Shown here: piece after piece, positions 28,916 through 37,202 of the stretch
How the letters are laid out: each line of letters opens with the position of its first letter
Position numbering within the stretch: the stretch's first letter is position 1
NCBI RefSeq assembly: GCF_021474405.1
Contig: NZ_JAKEIO010000041.1
Span: 1-55,921, forward strand
Source: [Streptosporangium] indianense
Lineage (GTDB): Bacteria > Actinomycetota > Actinomycetes > Streptomycetales > Streptomycetaceae
Direction of reading: 5' to 3'
Length of the DNA stretch: 55,921 bases
The notes under the pieces: model-generated
The model's input: the letters and a program-made list of their open reading frames with translations, nothing else
What the model was told of the DNA's origin: nothing
Database searches by the model: none
Position numbers and translations under genes: made by a program

Positions 28916-29677
28916 ATGGGGCTGAGTCTGGCGACGGCGGAGCGATGGGTGGAGCGCTGGGAGCTCCAGCAGCAGCGGTACGCCGTCGACCGCGAGGAGC
29001 GGTTCACGGTGATCGCCGATGTCGTCGAGCACGCCACGGCGGGGTGTGCCGCCCGCCCCCTCGTCGTGGACCTCGGCTGCGGGCCCGGCTCCCTCGCGGC
29101 CCGGCTGGTCCGGCGGCTGCCGGACGCGGAGATCGTGGCCGTGGACCGGGACCCCCTCCTGCTGGAGCTGGGACGCACCCACCACCCGGACGCGGCCCGC
29201 TACGTCGACGCCGAGATCGGCGCGCCCGGCTGGACGTGGGCCCTGGACCTGGACCGGCCCCTGGACGCGGCGGTCTCCACCACGGCCCTGCACTACCTCG
29301 ACCGCGACACCCTGCTCGCCACCTACCGGCAGCTGGCCGTGCTGCTGCGCCCCGGGGGCGTTCTCGTCAACGGCGACCACCTCCCGCCGGGCGAGGCGGG
29401 CCCCGCCCGGATCACCGCCCACGTCGGGCGGTGCCGGGCCGACCGGCAGCGCGTGTTCGCCCAGGAGGACTGGGACTCCTGGTGGGCCGGGGTCGGCGAC
29501 GACCCGGAGCTGACCGACCTGCTCGCGGAGCGCCGCCGCCGCGCGGCGTCCGGCACCGGCCGCCCCGCGGAGCTCCCCCTCCCCACCCATGTGGAGCTGC
29601 TCCGGCAGGCGGGCTTCGCCCAGGCCGGCCCGGTGTGGCAGTACGGCGACAGCTGCGTGGTCGTCGCGGTGCGCTAG
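28916..29677 (+). CDS. class I SAM-dependent methyltransferase
   Basis: 253 aa Rossmann methyltransferase. Motif I VVDLGCGPGSLAARL is near residues 49-63, motif II VAVDRDPLLL near 76-85, and the post-motif DAAVSTTALHYLDRDTL and LLRPGGVLVNGDH are typical. The substrate is not evident. It follows the SufS-like gene by 89 nt, a gap that contains the Zur-like palindrome, so it may be separately controlled. ATG 28916 has GAGGTGG about 9 nt upstream. A weak hairpin follows at 29695-29720 before the histidine-rich protein gene. Confidence 0.82.
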   Translation: MGLSLATAERWVERWELQQQRYAVDREERFTVIADVVEHATAGCAARPLVVDLGCGPGSLAARLVRRLPDAEIVAVDRDPLLLELGRTHHPDAARYVDAEIGAPGWTWALDLDRPLDAAVSTTALHYLDRDTLLATYRQLAVLLRPGGVLVNGDHLPPGEAGPARITAHVGRCRADRQRVFAQEDWDSWWAGVGDDPELTDLLAERRRRAASGTGRPAELPLPTHVELLRQAGFAQAGPVWQYGDSCVVVAVR

Positions 29678-29694
29678 CAGCGCTTCACTCGCAC

Positions 29695-29720
29695 GCCCCG
29701 CACCGGGTGCGGCCGGGGGC
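29695..29720 (+). terminator. weak GC hairpin after the methyltransferase gene
   Basis: GCCCCGCA...TGCGGCCGGGGGC can pair through a CCGCA/TGCGG core with a CCGGG loop and a bulged outer stem, 18 nt after the stop. Confidence 0.35.
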
Positions 29721-29823
29721 GGATGCTCCGACACTGCATGCGGAGACCGCTCCACGTCGACATCGCCCCACCGGTCCCGGCGCGAGCCCCGCGAGCGGTC
29801 ACGCGTCCACGCGAGGAGCCCCC

Positions 29824-30123
29824 ATGACCACCGCCGAGCACGCCACCCACGACGACCACGGGCACACCCACGGCGACGACTGCGGTCATCTCGCCTTCCC
29901 CCACGGCGACCACACCGACTACGCCCACGACGGCCACATCCACCGGATGCACGAGGGACACGCCGACGAGTGCGCGAACACCGGCCACACGGTGCACCGC
30001 AATCACGACCACGAGCACGGCGACACCTGCGGTCACCAGGCCGTGCGGCACGGCGACCACACGGACTACGTGCACGACGGCCACCGCCACGCGGCCCACG
30101 ACGGCCACTGGGACGACCACTGA
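29824..30123 (+). CDS. histidine-rich metal-binding small protein
   Basis: 99 aa, 27 of them histidine, with many Asp/Glu and four Cys. It is built from two similar halves: HGDDCGHLAFPHGDHTDYAH near residues 16-35 and HGDTCGHQAVRHGDHTDYVH near 65-84, an internal duplication of about 49 residues. There is no signal or membrane segment. Such proteins bind Zn2+ or Ni2+ and serve as stores or chaperones; similar Streptomyces ORFs are sometimes mislabelled as zinc transporter permeases. The start ATG has GAGGAG upstream. A Zur-like palindrome lies before the preceding gene. Function is inferred from composition. Confidence 0.75.
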   Translation: MTTAEHATHDDHGHTHGDDCGHLAFPHGDHTDYAHDGHIHRMHEGHADECANTGHTVHRNHDHEHGDTCGHQAVRHGDHTDYVHDGHRHAAHDGHWDDH

Positions 30124-30185
30124 CCTTCCGGGGTCGTCGACGGACGCGCCCCGGGCGGCGGCGGTGGAGGCGGCGAGCGTCGCGG

Positions 30186-30344
30186 TCACCTCGTCGCACA
30201 CCAGCAGGCGCGCATGCCCACGGCGTCGACCGTGACGGAGCCGGTCGGGTCGGGGACGGAGGCGGGGGCGGGCGCCACACCCGCCTCCGTGAGCGGGAGC
30301 AGCGCGGCCCCGGCCGCCGTGCCGAGAAGAGGTCGCACAGGCAT
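30186..30344 (-). pseudogene. truncated small secreted protein (DUF6299-like start)
   Basis: A 52-codon frame encodes a Sec signal (MPVRPLLGTAAGAALLPLT...) and PDPTGSVTVDAVG, the usual beginning of small secreted Streptomyces proteins of DUF6299 type, which run to about 140 residues. Here the frame shifts into MRACWCATR and stops, with no matching continuation downstream. ATG has GAGG 9-10 nt before it. I read it as a decayed 5' fragment; a real tiny secreted peptide is less likely. Confidence 0.4.
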
Positions 30345-30590
30345 GAGGGGAACCTCGCGAAGGGGTGGGATTGCGGCTTCCCCTCGTACCGGCCCGGTGG
30401 GTCGGCACCCGTCATCCTCACCCCTTCGCGGTGGCGAGTCCGCACCGGCCGTCGTGGAACCGTCCCGGGTATGTCCGGGGCGTGTCACGCTTCCCGCCGG
30501 GCCGTTCCGATCATTGGGGGACGGCGGGATGGTCGGTCCGTACGAGTCATACGAACCCTTCGGATGGCCCTACCGACGTGGAGGTGCGCC

Positions 30591-30785
30591 ATGTGTGCCC
30601 ACCAGCCCCAGTGCCCCGCGACCGACTCCCCCGCCGCGCACGTCGTCGCGGCCCACCCCGAGCAGGGCTGGAACCTGCTGTGCGACGGGACGGTCGTCTT
30701 CGACGACACCGGCGAACTGCTTCCGGACGGGCGCGTGGTGCAGCCCCGCCGGATGGCGGCGGTCCACCTGGCCGTCGCGGCCTGA
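30591..30785 (+). CDS. DUF5999 small protein
   Basis: 64 aa. It fits the Streptomyces DUF5999 pattern: MCAHQPQCP with two early cysteines, then AAHPEQGWNLLCDGTVVFDDTGELLPDG. A Cys/His pair set (CAHQPQC ... C) could bind a metal. GGAGG lies 6 nt before ATG, so the start is firm. Function of the family is unknown; members are common as free-standing genes in the genus. No operon partner is evident here. Confidence 0.8.
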   Translation: MCAHQPQCPATDSPAAHVVAAHPEQGWNLLCDGTVVFDDTGELLPDGRVVQPRRMAAVHLAVAA

Positions 30786-30815
30786 CCGGAGCCTCGGCCC
30801 GGGCCGCCCGAGGCC

Positions 30816-31214
30816 CTACGGCAGGACCGCGAAGCCGTCCAGCTCCACCATCGCCTCGCTGTCCCACAGCCGGACGACCTGGACGACCGCCATGGCGGGG
30901 TAGTCCCGGCCGGCCGACTCGCGCCACAGACGGCCCAGTTCGGACGCGTGCGCGCGGTACGCCTCGACGTCCGTGGCGTAGACGGTGACACGGGCCAGGT
31001 CGGACGGGGTGCCGCCGGCCGCCGCGAGGGCGGCCAGCAGGTTGGTCAGGGCCCGCTCGAACTGCTCGGGCAGAGTACGGCCGACCACCTTGCCGTCGGC
31101 GTCCAGGGCGGTCTGGCCCGCGAGGAACACCACCCTCGACCCGGAGGCCACCACGGCGTGGGAGAAGCCGGCCGGCGGGGACAGCTCGGGCGGGTTGACG
31201 CGCTCGGTGCTCAC
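30816..31214 (-). CDS. RidA-family protein lacking the catalytic Arg
   Basis: 132 aa YjgF/YER057c/UK114 (RidA) fold: VVFLAGQTALDADGKVV, FERALTNLLAALAAAGG and the C-terminal VVRLWDSEAMVELDGFAVL. Canonical RidA needs an Arg in the PARS motif to hydrolyse enamines; here the same place reads PAMA, so classical imine deaminase activity is doubtful. GTG 31214 overlaps the stop of the acyl-CoA dehydrogenase gene (GTGA). RidA-like genes also occur in aerobic 2-aminobenzoyl-CoA clusters of Azoarcus type, and the CoA ligase and dehydrogenase next door fit such a pathway. It may act on a pathway enamine or imine intermediate (inference). Confidence 0.82.
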   Translation of the reverse strand: MSTERVNPPELSPPAGFSHAVVASGSRVVFLAGQTALDADGKVVGRTLPEQFERALTNLLAALAAAGGTPSDLARVTVYATDVEAYRAHASELGRLWRESAGRDYPAMAVVQVVRLWDSEAMVELDGFAVLP

Positions 31215-32413
31215 CGGGCCTCCTGACGGGCGTACAACTCCTTGGCGATGATGCCGCGTTGCACCTCGCTGGCCCCTTCGTAGATACGCGGGGCGCGCAC
31301 CTCGCGGTAGAGGTGTTCGAGCAGATGGCCGCGCTGCAGGGCCCGGGCGCCGTGCAGCTGGACGGCCGTGTCGACGACGTACTGCGCGGTCTCGGTGGCT
31401 AGGAGTTTCGCCATGGCGGAGCGCCTGGGCACGTCCGGGGCGTCCGCGTCGTACGCCGACGCCGCCGCGTGGACCATCAGCCGGGCCGCCTCCGTGCGCA
31501 CGGCCATCTCGGCGACCTGGTGCGCGACGGTTTGCAGGTCCTTGAGCTTGCCGCCGAAGGCGTCCCGCCCGGCGGTGTGGGCGAGGGTGGCGTCCAGGGC
31601 CGCCTGCGCCATGCCGACCGCGAACGCGCCGACGCTGGGCCGGAACAGGTTGAGCGTCCCCATGGCGACCCGGAAGCCCCGGTCGGTCTCGCCGAGCACG
31701 TCATCGGCCGTCACCGGTACGGCGTCGAAGTCGAGGGCTCCGATCGGGTGCGGCGAGAGCATGTCGAGACCGCGGCCGGTCAGGCCCGGACGGTCGGCGG
31801 GCACGAGGAAGGCGGTGACGCCCCGGGCCCCGGCGCCCGGGGTGGTGCGGGCGAAGACCGTGTAGAAGTCGGCCTCGGGGGCGTTGGAGATCCAGCACTT
31901 CTCCCCGCTGAGCCGCCAGCGTGCGGGGCCGTCGGGGGCGGCGGTGAGTGCCGGATCGGCGGCGGACGGTGGGGCGTCCGATACCCGGTCGTCCTGTGCG
32001 GCGGCGTCCGCCTCCGCCCGGAGCTCCAGCGCCGCCGCGTCCGAGCCCGCGCCCGGCTCGCTCAGGGCGAAGGCCGCGATCGCCGTGCCCGCTGTCACCC
32101 CGGGCAGCCACCGGTCGCGTTGGGCCCGGGTGCCGTACGCGTGGACCGGGTGGGCGCCGAGGCCCTGGAGGGCCAGGGCCGTCTCGGCCTCCGTGCAGGC
32201 GTAGGCCAGGGACTCCCGCATCAGGCACAGGTCGAGCGCGCCCGAGGTGAACAGGCGTCCGAGCAGTCCGAGGCTGCCGAGTTCGGCGACGAGCGCGCGG
32301 TTCACGCGCCCCGTTTCCCCCTTGTCGGCCAGCGGGCCGAGCCGCTCCGCTGCCAGGGCGCGCAGTTCCGCACACCAGGCGAGTTGTACCGGTTCGAGCG
32401 AGAATGCGGTCAT
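31211..32413 (-). CDS. acyl-CoA dehydrogenase
   Basis: 400 aa flavoenzyme. FALSEPGAGSDAA and WISNAPEAD are the FAD/substrate motifs; catalytic Glu is in RIYEGASEVQRG near residue 378. An Ala/Asp-rich insert (about 133-160) lengthens the loop before RLSGEKCWISN. In aerobic aminobenzoyl-CoA degradation an acyl-CoA dehydrogenase acts on the reduced ring CoA ester or the ring-opened acid, which fits its neighbours. Translationally coupled to the RidA-like gene downstream and divergent from the CoA ligase; the shared gap carries an element repeated before the enoyl-CoA hydratase gene. Confidence 0.85.
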   Translation of the reverse strand: MTAFSLEPVQLAWCAELRALAAERLGPLADKGETGRVNRALVAELGSLGLLGRLFTSGALDLCLMRESLAYACTEAETALALQGLGAHPVHAYGTRAQRDRWLPGVTAGTAIAAFALSEPGAGSDAAALELRAEADAAAQDDRVSDAPPSAADPALTAAPDGPARWRLSGEKCWISNAPEADFYTVFARTTPGAGARGVTAFLVPADRPGLTGRGLDMLSPHPIGALDFDAVPVTADDVLGETDRGFRVAMGTLNLFRPSVGAFAVGMAQAALDATLAHTAGRDAFGGKLKDLQTVAHQVAEMAVRTEAARLMVHAAASAYDADAPDVPRRSAMAKLLATETAQYVVDTAVQLHGARALQRGHLLEHLYREVRAPRIYEGASEVQRGIIAKELYARQEAR

Positions 32414-32462
32414 TCGCCGGTCCCTTCTCCGCCACCCTGCGTTCCGGCCGGGCCACTCCGAG

Positions 32463-32489
32463 GCTATCGCGGACCGTTGACTGTCGTCA
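32463..32489. promoter_or_regulatory. shared promoter/operator element, copy 1
   Basis: GCTATC, nine bases, then TGACTGTCGTCA. The identical layout (same hexamer, same 9-bp gap, same 12-mer) occurs at 44711-44737. Leftward, the 12-mer supplies a -35-like TGACG and GATAGC a -10-like box for the acyl-CoA dehydrogenase gene; rightward TTGACT (32477-32482) and TACGCT (32499-32504, 16-nt spacer) could drive the CoA ligase gene. Confidence 0.6.
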
Positions 32490-32542
32490 CCAACACGATA
32501 CGCTCCAGGGGCGAGCCCACCACGCCATAGGGGGCGAACCGT

Positions 32543-34153
32543 ATGAATCCACGGGGCACGGCCCACGTCGACACCTTCGCCCGGGACCATCTCCCACCCC
32601 CGGACCAATGGCCCGAGCTCCGCTTCGACTTGCCGGAGCTGCACTACCCCGAACGGCTCAACTGCGCCGCCGAACTGCTGCACGGCCCGCCCGACGAGCG
32701 CCCGGCCTTCCTCACCAACACCGGCGAGCCGTGGACGTACGGCGACCTGCGCACCCGGGTGGACCGCATCGCCCATCTGCTCACCGGCGAACTCGGCGTC
32801 GTCCCCGGCAACCGGGTGCTGCTGCGCGGCCCCACCACCCCCTGGCTCGCGGCCTGCTGGCTGGCGGTGCTGAAGGCGGGGGCCGTGGCGGTCACGGTGC
32901 TCGCCCAGCAGCGCCCGCACGAACTGAGCACGATGTGCGAGATCGCCCGGGTGCGGCACGCCCTGTGCGACATCCGGGCCGTCGACGACCTCGCCAAGGC
33001 CGAGGTCCCGGGCCTGCGGATCACGGCCTACGGCGGGGACGCCCCGGACGACCTCCTCAGACGCCCGGCGCCCGGAACCCCGTACGAGGCCGTGGCGACG
33101 GCGGCCGACGACGTGGCACTGATCGCCTTCACCTCGGGCACCACCGGCCACCCCAAGGGCTGCATGCACCTCCACCGGGACGTCCTGGCGATCGCCGACA
33201 CCTTCTCGCGGCACGTCCTGAAGCCCGTCCCCGACGACGTGTTCACGGGCAGCCCCCCACTGGGCTTCACCTTCGGCCTCGGCGGACTGGTGGTCTTCCC
33301 GCTGCGGGCCGGAGCGAGCGCACTGCTCCTCGAACAGGCAGGCCCCCGGCAGCTGCTGCCCGCCATCGCCCGGCACCGGGTCTCCGTGCTGTTCACCGCC
33401 CCGACGGCGTACCGTGCGATGCTCGACGAGCTCGACGGGCACGACCTGTCCTCCCTGCGCCGCTGCGTCTCGGCCGGCGAGAACCTGCCCGCGGCGACCT
33501 GGCAGGCCTGGCACGAGCGCACGGGTCTGCGCGTCATCAACGGCATCGGCGCCACCGAGCTGCTGCACATCTTCATCTCCGCCGCCGACGAGCGGATCCG
33601 CCCGGGGACCACGGGCGTTCCGGTGCCGGGCTGGCACGCGCGCGTGCAGGACGAGGACGGCGAACCCGTACCCGACGGACAGCCGGGGCTGCTCGCCGTG
33701 CGCGGGCCGGTCGGCTGCCGGTACCTCGCCGACCCGCGGCAGCGGGACTACGTGCGCGGCGGCTGGAACGTCACCGGCGACACCTACGTCCGCGACCCCG
33801 ACGGCTACTTCCGCTATGTCGCCCGCGCCGACGACATGATCATCTCGGCCGGGTACAACATCGCCGGCCCCGAGGTGGAGGACGCGCTGCTGCGGCACCC
33901 GGACGTGGTGGAGGCGGCGGTCGTGGGCCGGCCCGACGAGGCCCGCGGTCAGGTCGTGCTGGCCTTCGCCGTCCTCAAGGAGGGCGCGCGGCGCGACGCC
34001 GAGGCGCTGCGTGCCTTCGTGAAGGGCGAACTGGCGCCCTACAAGTGCCCGCGGGAGATCGTCTTCCTGGACGCGCTGCCGCGCACGGCCACCGGCAAGC
34101 TCCAGCGGTTCAGACTGCGTGCACCGGGGGTACCGGAACGCGACCGCGAATGA
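32543..34153 (+). CDS. aryl-CoA ligase (2-aminobenzoate/benzoate-CoA ligase type)
   Basis: 536 aa member of the ANL superfamily that would activate an aromatic acid through an acyl-AMP to its CoA ester. Motifs: FTSGTTGHPKGCMH near 195-208, GATELLHIF near 337, GWNVTGD and YVARADDMIISAGYNI near 412-440, and the C-terminal lysine in PRTATGKLQRF near 518. The overall pattern (HLPPPDQWPEL opening) is that of 2-aminobenzoate-CoA ligases. The ring monooxygenase at 41471-43831 is its expected next enzyme. It is divergent from acyl-CoA dehydrogenase and 15 nt ahead of a PaaX-type regulator. Anthranilate versus salicylate cannot be settled by eye. Confidence 0.85.
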   Translation: MNPRGTAHVDTFARDHLPPPDQWPELRFDLPELHYPERLNCAAELLHGPPDERPAFLTNTGEPWTYGDLRTRVDRIAHLLTGELGVVPGNRVLLRGPTTPWLAACWLAVLKAGAVAVTVLAQQRPHELSTMCEIARVRHALCDIRAVDDLAKAEVPGLRITAYGGDAPDDLLRRPAPGTPYEAVATAADDVALIAFTSGTTGHPKGCMHLHRDVLAIADTFSRHVLKPVPDDVFTGSPPLGFTFGLGGLVVFPLRAGASALLLEQAGPRQLLPAIARHRVSVLFTAPTAYRAMLDELDGHDLSSLRRCVSAGENLPAATWQAWHERTGLRVINGIGATELLHIFISAADERIRPGTTGVPVPGWHARVQDEDGEPVPDGQPGLLAVRGPVGCRYLADPRQRDYVRGGWNVTGDTYVRDPDGYFRYVARADDMIISAGYNIAGPEVEDALLRHPDVVEAAVVGRPDEARGQVVLAFAVLKEGARRDAEALRAFVKGELAPYKCPREIVFLDALPRTATGKLQRFRLRAPGVPERDRE

Positions 34154-34168
34154 TCCGTACGACCTAAG

Positions 34169-34981
34169 ATGATCAACGTGTCCGACCAGCATGCACCACG
34201 GTCTCTCATCGTCACGCTCTACGGCGCGTACGGCCGCTTCGTGCCGGGCCCCGTGCCGGTGGCCGAACTGATCCGGCTCCTGGCCGCCGCCGGCGTGGAC
34301 GCCCCGTCCGTACGCTCCTCGGTGTCGCGGCTGAAGAGACGCGGACTGCTCGTACCGGCCCGCACCGCACAGGGCGCGGCCGGTTACGAACTGTCCCCGG
34401 ACGCCCGTCAGTTGCTCGACGACGGTGACCGCCGCATCTATGCCGCCGCCCCGCCCGAGGACGAGGGCTGGGTGCTCGCGGTGTTCTCGGTGCCGGAGTC
34501 GGAGCGGCAGAAGCGGCACGTGCTGCGCTCCCGGCTGGCCGGGCTCGGCTTCGGCACGGCCGCTCCGGGGGTGTGGATCGCGCCCGCGCGGCTGTACGAG
34601 GAGACACGGCACACGCTGCAGCGGCTGCGGCTGGACGGGTACGTCGATTTCTTCCGCGGTGACCACCTGGGCTTCGCCCCGACCGCGGAGGCCGTCGCCC
34701 GGTGGTGGGACCTGGCGGCCATCGCCAAGGAGCACGAGGCGTTCCTCGACCGCCACGCGCGCGTCCTGCACGACTGGGAGAAGCGGGAGGACACCCCGGC
34801 CGAGGAGGCCTACCGGGACTACCTGCTGGCCCTGGACTCCTGGCGTCACCTCCCCTACACCGACCCGGGCCTGCCGTCCGAGCTGCTTCCCGCGGACTGG
34901 CCGGGGGCCCGCTCGTCGGCGGTGTTCCGGGGGCTGCACGAGCGGCTGCGGGACGCGGGGGCGGAGTTCGTCGGACTCTGA
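34169..34981 (+). CDS. PaaX-family transcriptional regulator
   Basis: 270 aa. N-terminal winged helix (RSLIVTLYGAYGRF, PSVRSSVSRLKRRGLL), central PaaX domain with WVLAVFSVPESERQKRHVLRSRLAGLGFG and APGVWIAPARL, and a C-terminal dimerising segment (YRDYLLALDSWRHLPYTDPGLPSELLP). PaaX repressors sense aryl-CoA esters such as phenylacetyl-CoA; beside an aryl-CoA ligase this one probably responds to that ligase's product. It is the best local candidate to bind the element repeated at 32463-32489 and 44711-44737. ATG 34169 has no clear Shine-Dalgarno; GTG 34178 is possible, with TAAGAT just upstream. Confidence 0.88.
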   Translation: MINVSDQHAPRSLIVTLYGAYGRFVPGPVPVAELIRLLAAAGVDAPSVRSSVSRLKRRGLLVPARTAQGAAGYELSPDARQLLDDGDRRIYAAAPPEDEGWVLAVFSVPESERQKRHVLRSRLAGLGFGTAAPGVWIAPARLYEETRHTLQRLRLDGYVDFFRGDHLGFAPTAEAVARWWDLAAIAKEHEAFLDRHARVLHDWEKREDTPAEEAYRDYLLALDSWRHLPYTDPGLPSELLPADWPGARSSAVFRGLHERLRDAGAEFVGL

Positions 34982-35080
34982 TCCGGCGGGTGCCGCCCGG
35001 TTTGCGGCGTTTGCCCCGCCGCCGAACGGTCAACGATGTCCGCGAGCGGACGGAGCACGGAGCGGGAGGCGGGCCGAGGC

Positions 35081-35434
35081 ATGACCGTCACCACACCACC
35101 GAGAGCGACGGGCGTTCGCGCGGGGCGGTTCCCGGAAGCGGCGGGCTCTCGCGCGGGGCGGTTCCCGGAAGCGGCGGGCGTTCGCATGGGTCGGATTCCG
35201 GAAGCTGCGGGCGTTCGCGTGGGTCGGATTCCGGGCGCGGCGGACGTCCGGATGGATCGGACTCCGGGCGCGGCGGGGGTTCGTGCGGGTCGGATTCCGG
35301 AAGCGGCGGGCGTTCGCGTGGGTCGGATTCCGGGCGCGGCGGACGTCCGGATGGATCGGACTCCGGGCCTGGCGGGGGTTCGTGCGGGTCGGGTACCGAG
35401 AGCGGCGGGCGTTCAAGCGGGTCGGCTGACGTGA
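35081..35434 (+). other. possible 117-residue repeat ORF before YihY
   Basis: An open frame from an ATG with GGGAGG/GAGG upstream encodes almost only an 11-residue repeat (consensus GVRxGRxPEAA) and ends in a TGA that overlaps the GTG of the YihY gene (GTGA). Codon use and overlap hint at translation, but repeats of a length divisible by three keep all frames open, so coding is unproven. Function unknown. Confidence 0.35.
35111..35431 (+). repeat. 33-bp tandem repeat array, nine full copies plus a partial
   Basis: Units begin at 35111, 35144, 35177, 35210, 35243, 35276, 35309, 35342, 35375 and 35408 (partial). Copies 4-6 (35210-35308) and 7-9 (35309-35407) are near-identical triplets, so a 99-bp block was duplicated on top of the 33-bp unit. 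It fills most of the 449-bp gap between the PaaX and YihY genes. Confidence 0.9.
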
Positions 35435-36222
35435 GGCGGCTGGGGCGTTCGGTGCACGGCGGGTGGGAGCGGGCCGGTGCCCATACCCTCGTCCGGCGGG
35501 GCCGTGACGTGGAGTTGATGCACCGGGCCACCGGGTTCGCCACGCTCGCGCTGGTGACGCTGGCGCCGCTGCTGATCGTGGTCGCCGCCGCCGACCCCCT
35601 GGGACGCGGCGGCTTCGCCTCGTGGCTGGCCGACGGCATGGGGCTGTCGGGGCGGTCCGCGCGGGTGCTCACGGACATCATCAGCCCGCCGCGCAAGGTC
35701 ATCGGCACCACGAGCGCGCTCGGCGGTGTGGCGCTCGCCGTCTTCGGCATCGCCTTCGGCGGGAGCGTGCAGAACGGTTACGAGCGGATCTGGGGCCTGC
35801 CCTCGGGGCCGTGGCACCGCGTCTGGCGGCAGGCGGTCTGGATGATCGCGATGACCGCGTACCTGTACCAGGAGGTGCAGACACGCAGCCTCGTCTCGGG
35901 GCCGGAGCGGATCGCGCTGAGCTCGGCGTCCGGTGTGCTGTTCTTCTGGTGGGGGCAGCGCTTCCTGCTGGGCGGGCAGGTCCGCTGGCGTGATCTGCTC
36001 CCGGGTGCGCTGGCCACCATGCTGGGGCTGGGCGGGCTGCGCATGTTCTCCTACTTCGTCTTCACCCCCCTCATCGTCACCAACGCGATCAGCTACGGGG
36101 CGATGGGCGTCGTCCTGGTCGTGGAGTCCTGGCTCATCGGCGTGGGCTACGTCGTCTACGGCGGGGCACTCCTCGGCCGCTGGGCCCTCGAACACCACTG
36201 GCGGCGCGACCGCACCGAGTAG
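35431..36222 (+). CDS. YihY/BrkB-like inner membrane protein
   Basis: 263 aa, about six membrane helices. Features: RATGFATLALVTLAPLLIVVAAAD near the first helix, ALGGVALAVFGIAFGGSVQNGYERIWGLP, FFWWGQRFLLGG and SYGAMGVVLVVESWLIGVGYVVYGGALLGRW. These follow the YihY/BrkB pattern, a family of poorly understood transporters or envelope proteins. GTG 35431 is the first good start; upstream the frame crosses the 33-bp repeats without a start codon. Weak alternative: ATG 35518. No functional link with the flanking aromatic or molybdate genes is evident. Confidence 0.75.
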   Translation: MRRLGRSVHGGWERAGAHTLVRRGRDVELMHRATGFATLALVTLAPLLIVVAAADPLGRGGFASWLADGMGLSGRSARVLTDIISPPRKVIGTTSALGGVALAVFGIAFGGSVQNGYERIWGLPSGPWHRVWRQAVWMIAMTAYLYQEVQTRSLVSGPERIALSSASGVLFFWWGQRFLLGGQVRWRDLLPGALATMLGLGGLRMFSYFVFTPLIVTNAISYGAMGVVLVVESWLIGVGYVVYGGALLGRWALEHHWRRDRTE

Positions 36223-36383
36223 GCACCCCGACCTGCTCCGCCAGAGCCCCGGCCCACACCTCCGTACGAACGCACATGCCACCCCTGGAGATCACAGTCC
36301 CGGCTCATGCGAACCCACAGGGACCTTTCCCCTTGCATCTGCGGCATTATCATCGGCGCATACTCACCCGAGGGAGAAGACCC

Positions 36384-37202
36384 GTGCCGACCCGTACCGT
36401 GCGCTCGCCCCGCCGCCCGCTCCAGGTGGCCGCGGTGGGAGCCGCCGCCCTGCTGGGGCTGAGTGCCTGCTCGTCGTCCGACTCGGACTCCTCGGCGAAG
36501 CCGGACCCCTCGGGGCCGGGCAGGCTCTCCGGCGAGGTGACCGTGTTCGCCGCGGCCTCGCTGAAGGAGAGCTTCACGACGCTGGGCAAGCAGTTCGAGA
36601 AGGAGCACCCCGGCACCGAGGTCACCTTCAGTTTCGGCGGCAGCGACTCCCTCGCCGCGAGCATCACCGGTGGCGCCCCGGCCGACGTCTTCGCCGCGGC
36701 CAGCCCCAGGACGATGAAGATCGTCACGGGCGCCGGTGACGCCTCGGGGACGCCCGCGACCTTCGTCCGCAACAAGCTGGAGATCGCCACCCTGCCGGGC
36801 AACCCCCACAAGGTCACCAGCCTCAAGGACCTCACCGGGCCGGACCTGAACGTCGTGCTCTGCGACAAGGAGGTGCCGTGCGGCGCCGCCGCCCAGAAGG
36901 CCCTGGACGCGAGCAGGCTGAAGCTCACGCCCGTCTCCTACGAGCAGGACGTCAAGGCCGCGCTGACCAAGGTCGAGCTGAGGGAGGCCGACGCCGCCGT
37001 CGTCTACCAGACCGATGTGCGCGCGGCGGGTGACAAGGTGGAGGGCGTGGAGTTCCCCGAGTCCGCCGACGCCGTCAACGACTACCCGATCGCCCTGCTC
37101 AAGGACGCGCGGAACGCCGAGGCCGCCAACGCGTTCATCGCCCTGGTGCGGTCCGCCGAGGGGCAGAAGGTCCTGAGCGGAGCGGGATTCCTCAAGCCGT
37201 GA
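36384..37202 (+). CDS. modA: molybdate-binding lipoprotein ModA
   Basis: 272 aa. Signal with lipobox (GLSACSSS) and the ModA fold: VTVFAAASLKESFTTLG with the oxyanion-binding Ser, FSFGGSDSLAASI with the second Ser cluster, GAPADVFAAAS, and the late DAAVVYQTDVRAA containing the binding Tyr. It delivers molybdate (or tungstate) to ModBC. GTG 36384 has GGGAG 8 nt upstream. Its stop overlaps modB (GTGA). Upstream 36223-36383 shows no clear ModE-type palindrome. Confidence 0.93.
   Translation: MPTRTVRSPRRPLQVAAVGAAALLGLSACSSSDSDSSAKPDPSGPGRLSGEVTVFAAASLKESFTTLGKQFEKEHPGTEVTFSFGGSDSLAASITGGAPADVFAAASPRTMKIVTGAGDASGTPATFVRNKLEIATLPGNPHKVTSLKDLTGPDLNVVLCDKEVPCGAAAQKALDASRLKLTPVSYEQDVKAALTKVELREADAAVVYQTDVRAAGDKVEGVEFPESADAVNDYPIALLKDARNAEAANAFIALVRSAEGQKVLSGAGFLKP

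Noticed and set aside
35088..35750. Minus-strand 220-codon Pro-rich frame over the 33-bp repeats
   Set aside because: Repeats of three-divisible length keep all frames open; it runs antisense into YihY and has no start signals.
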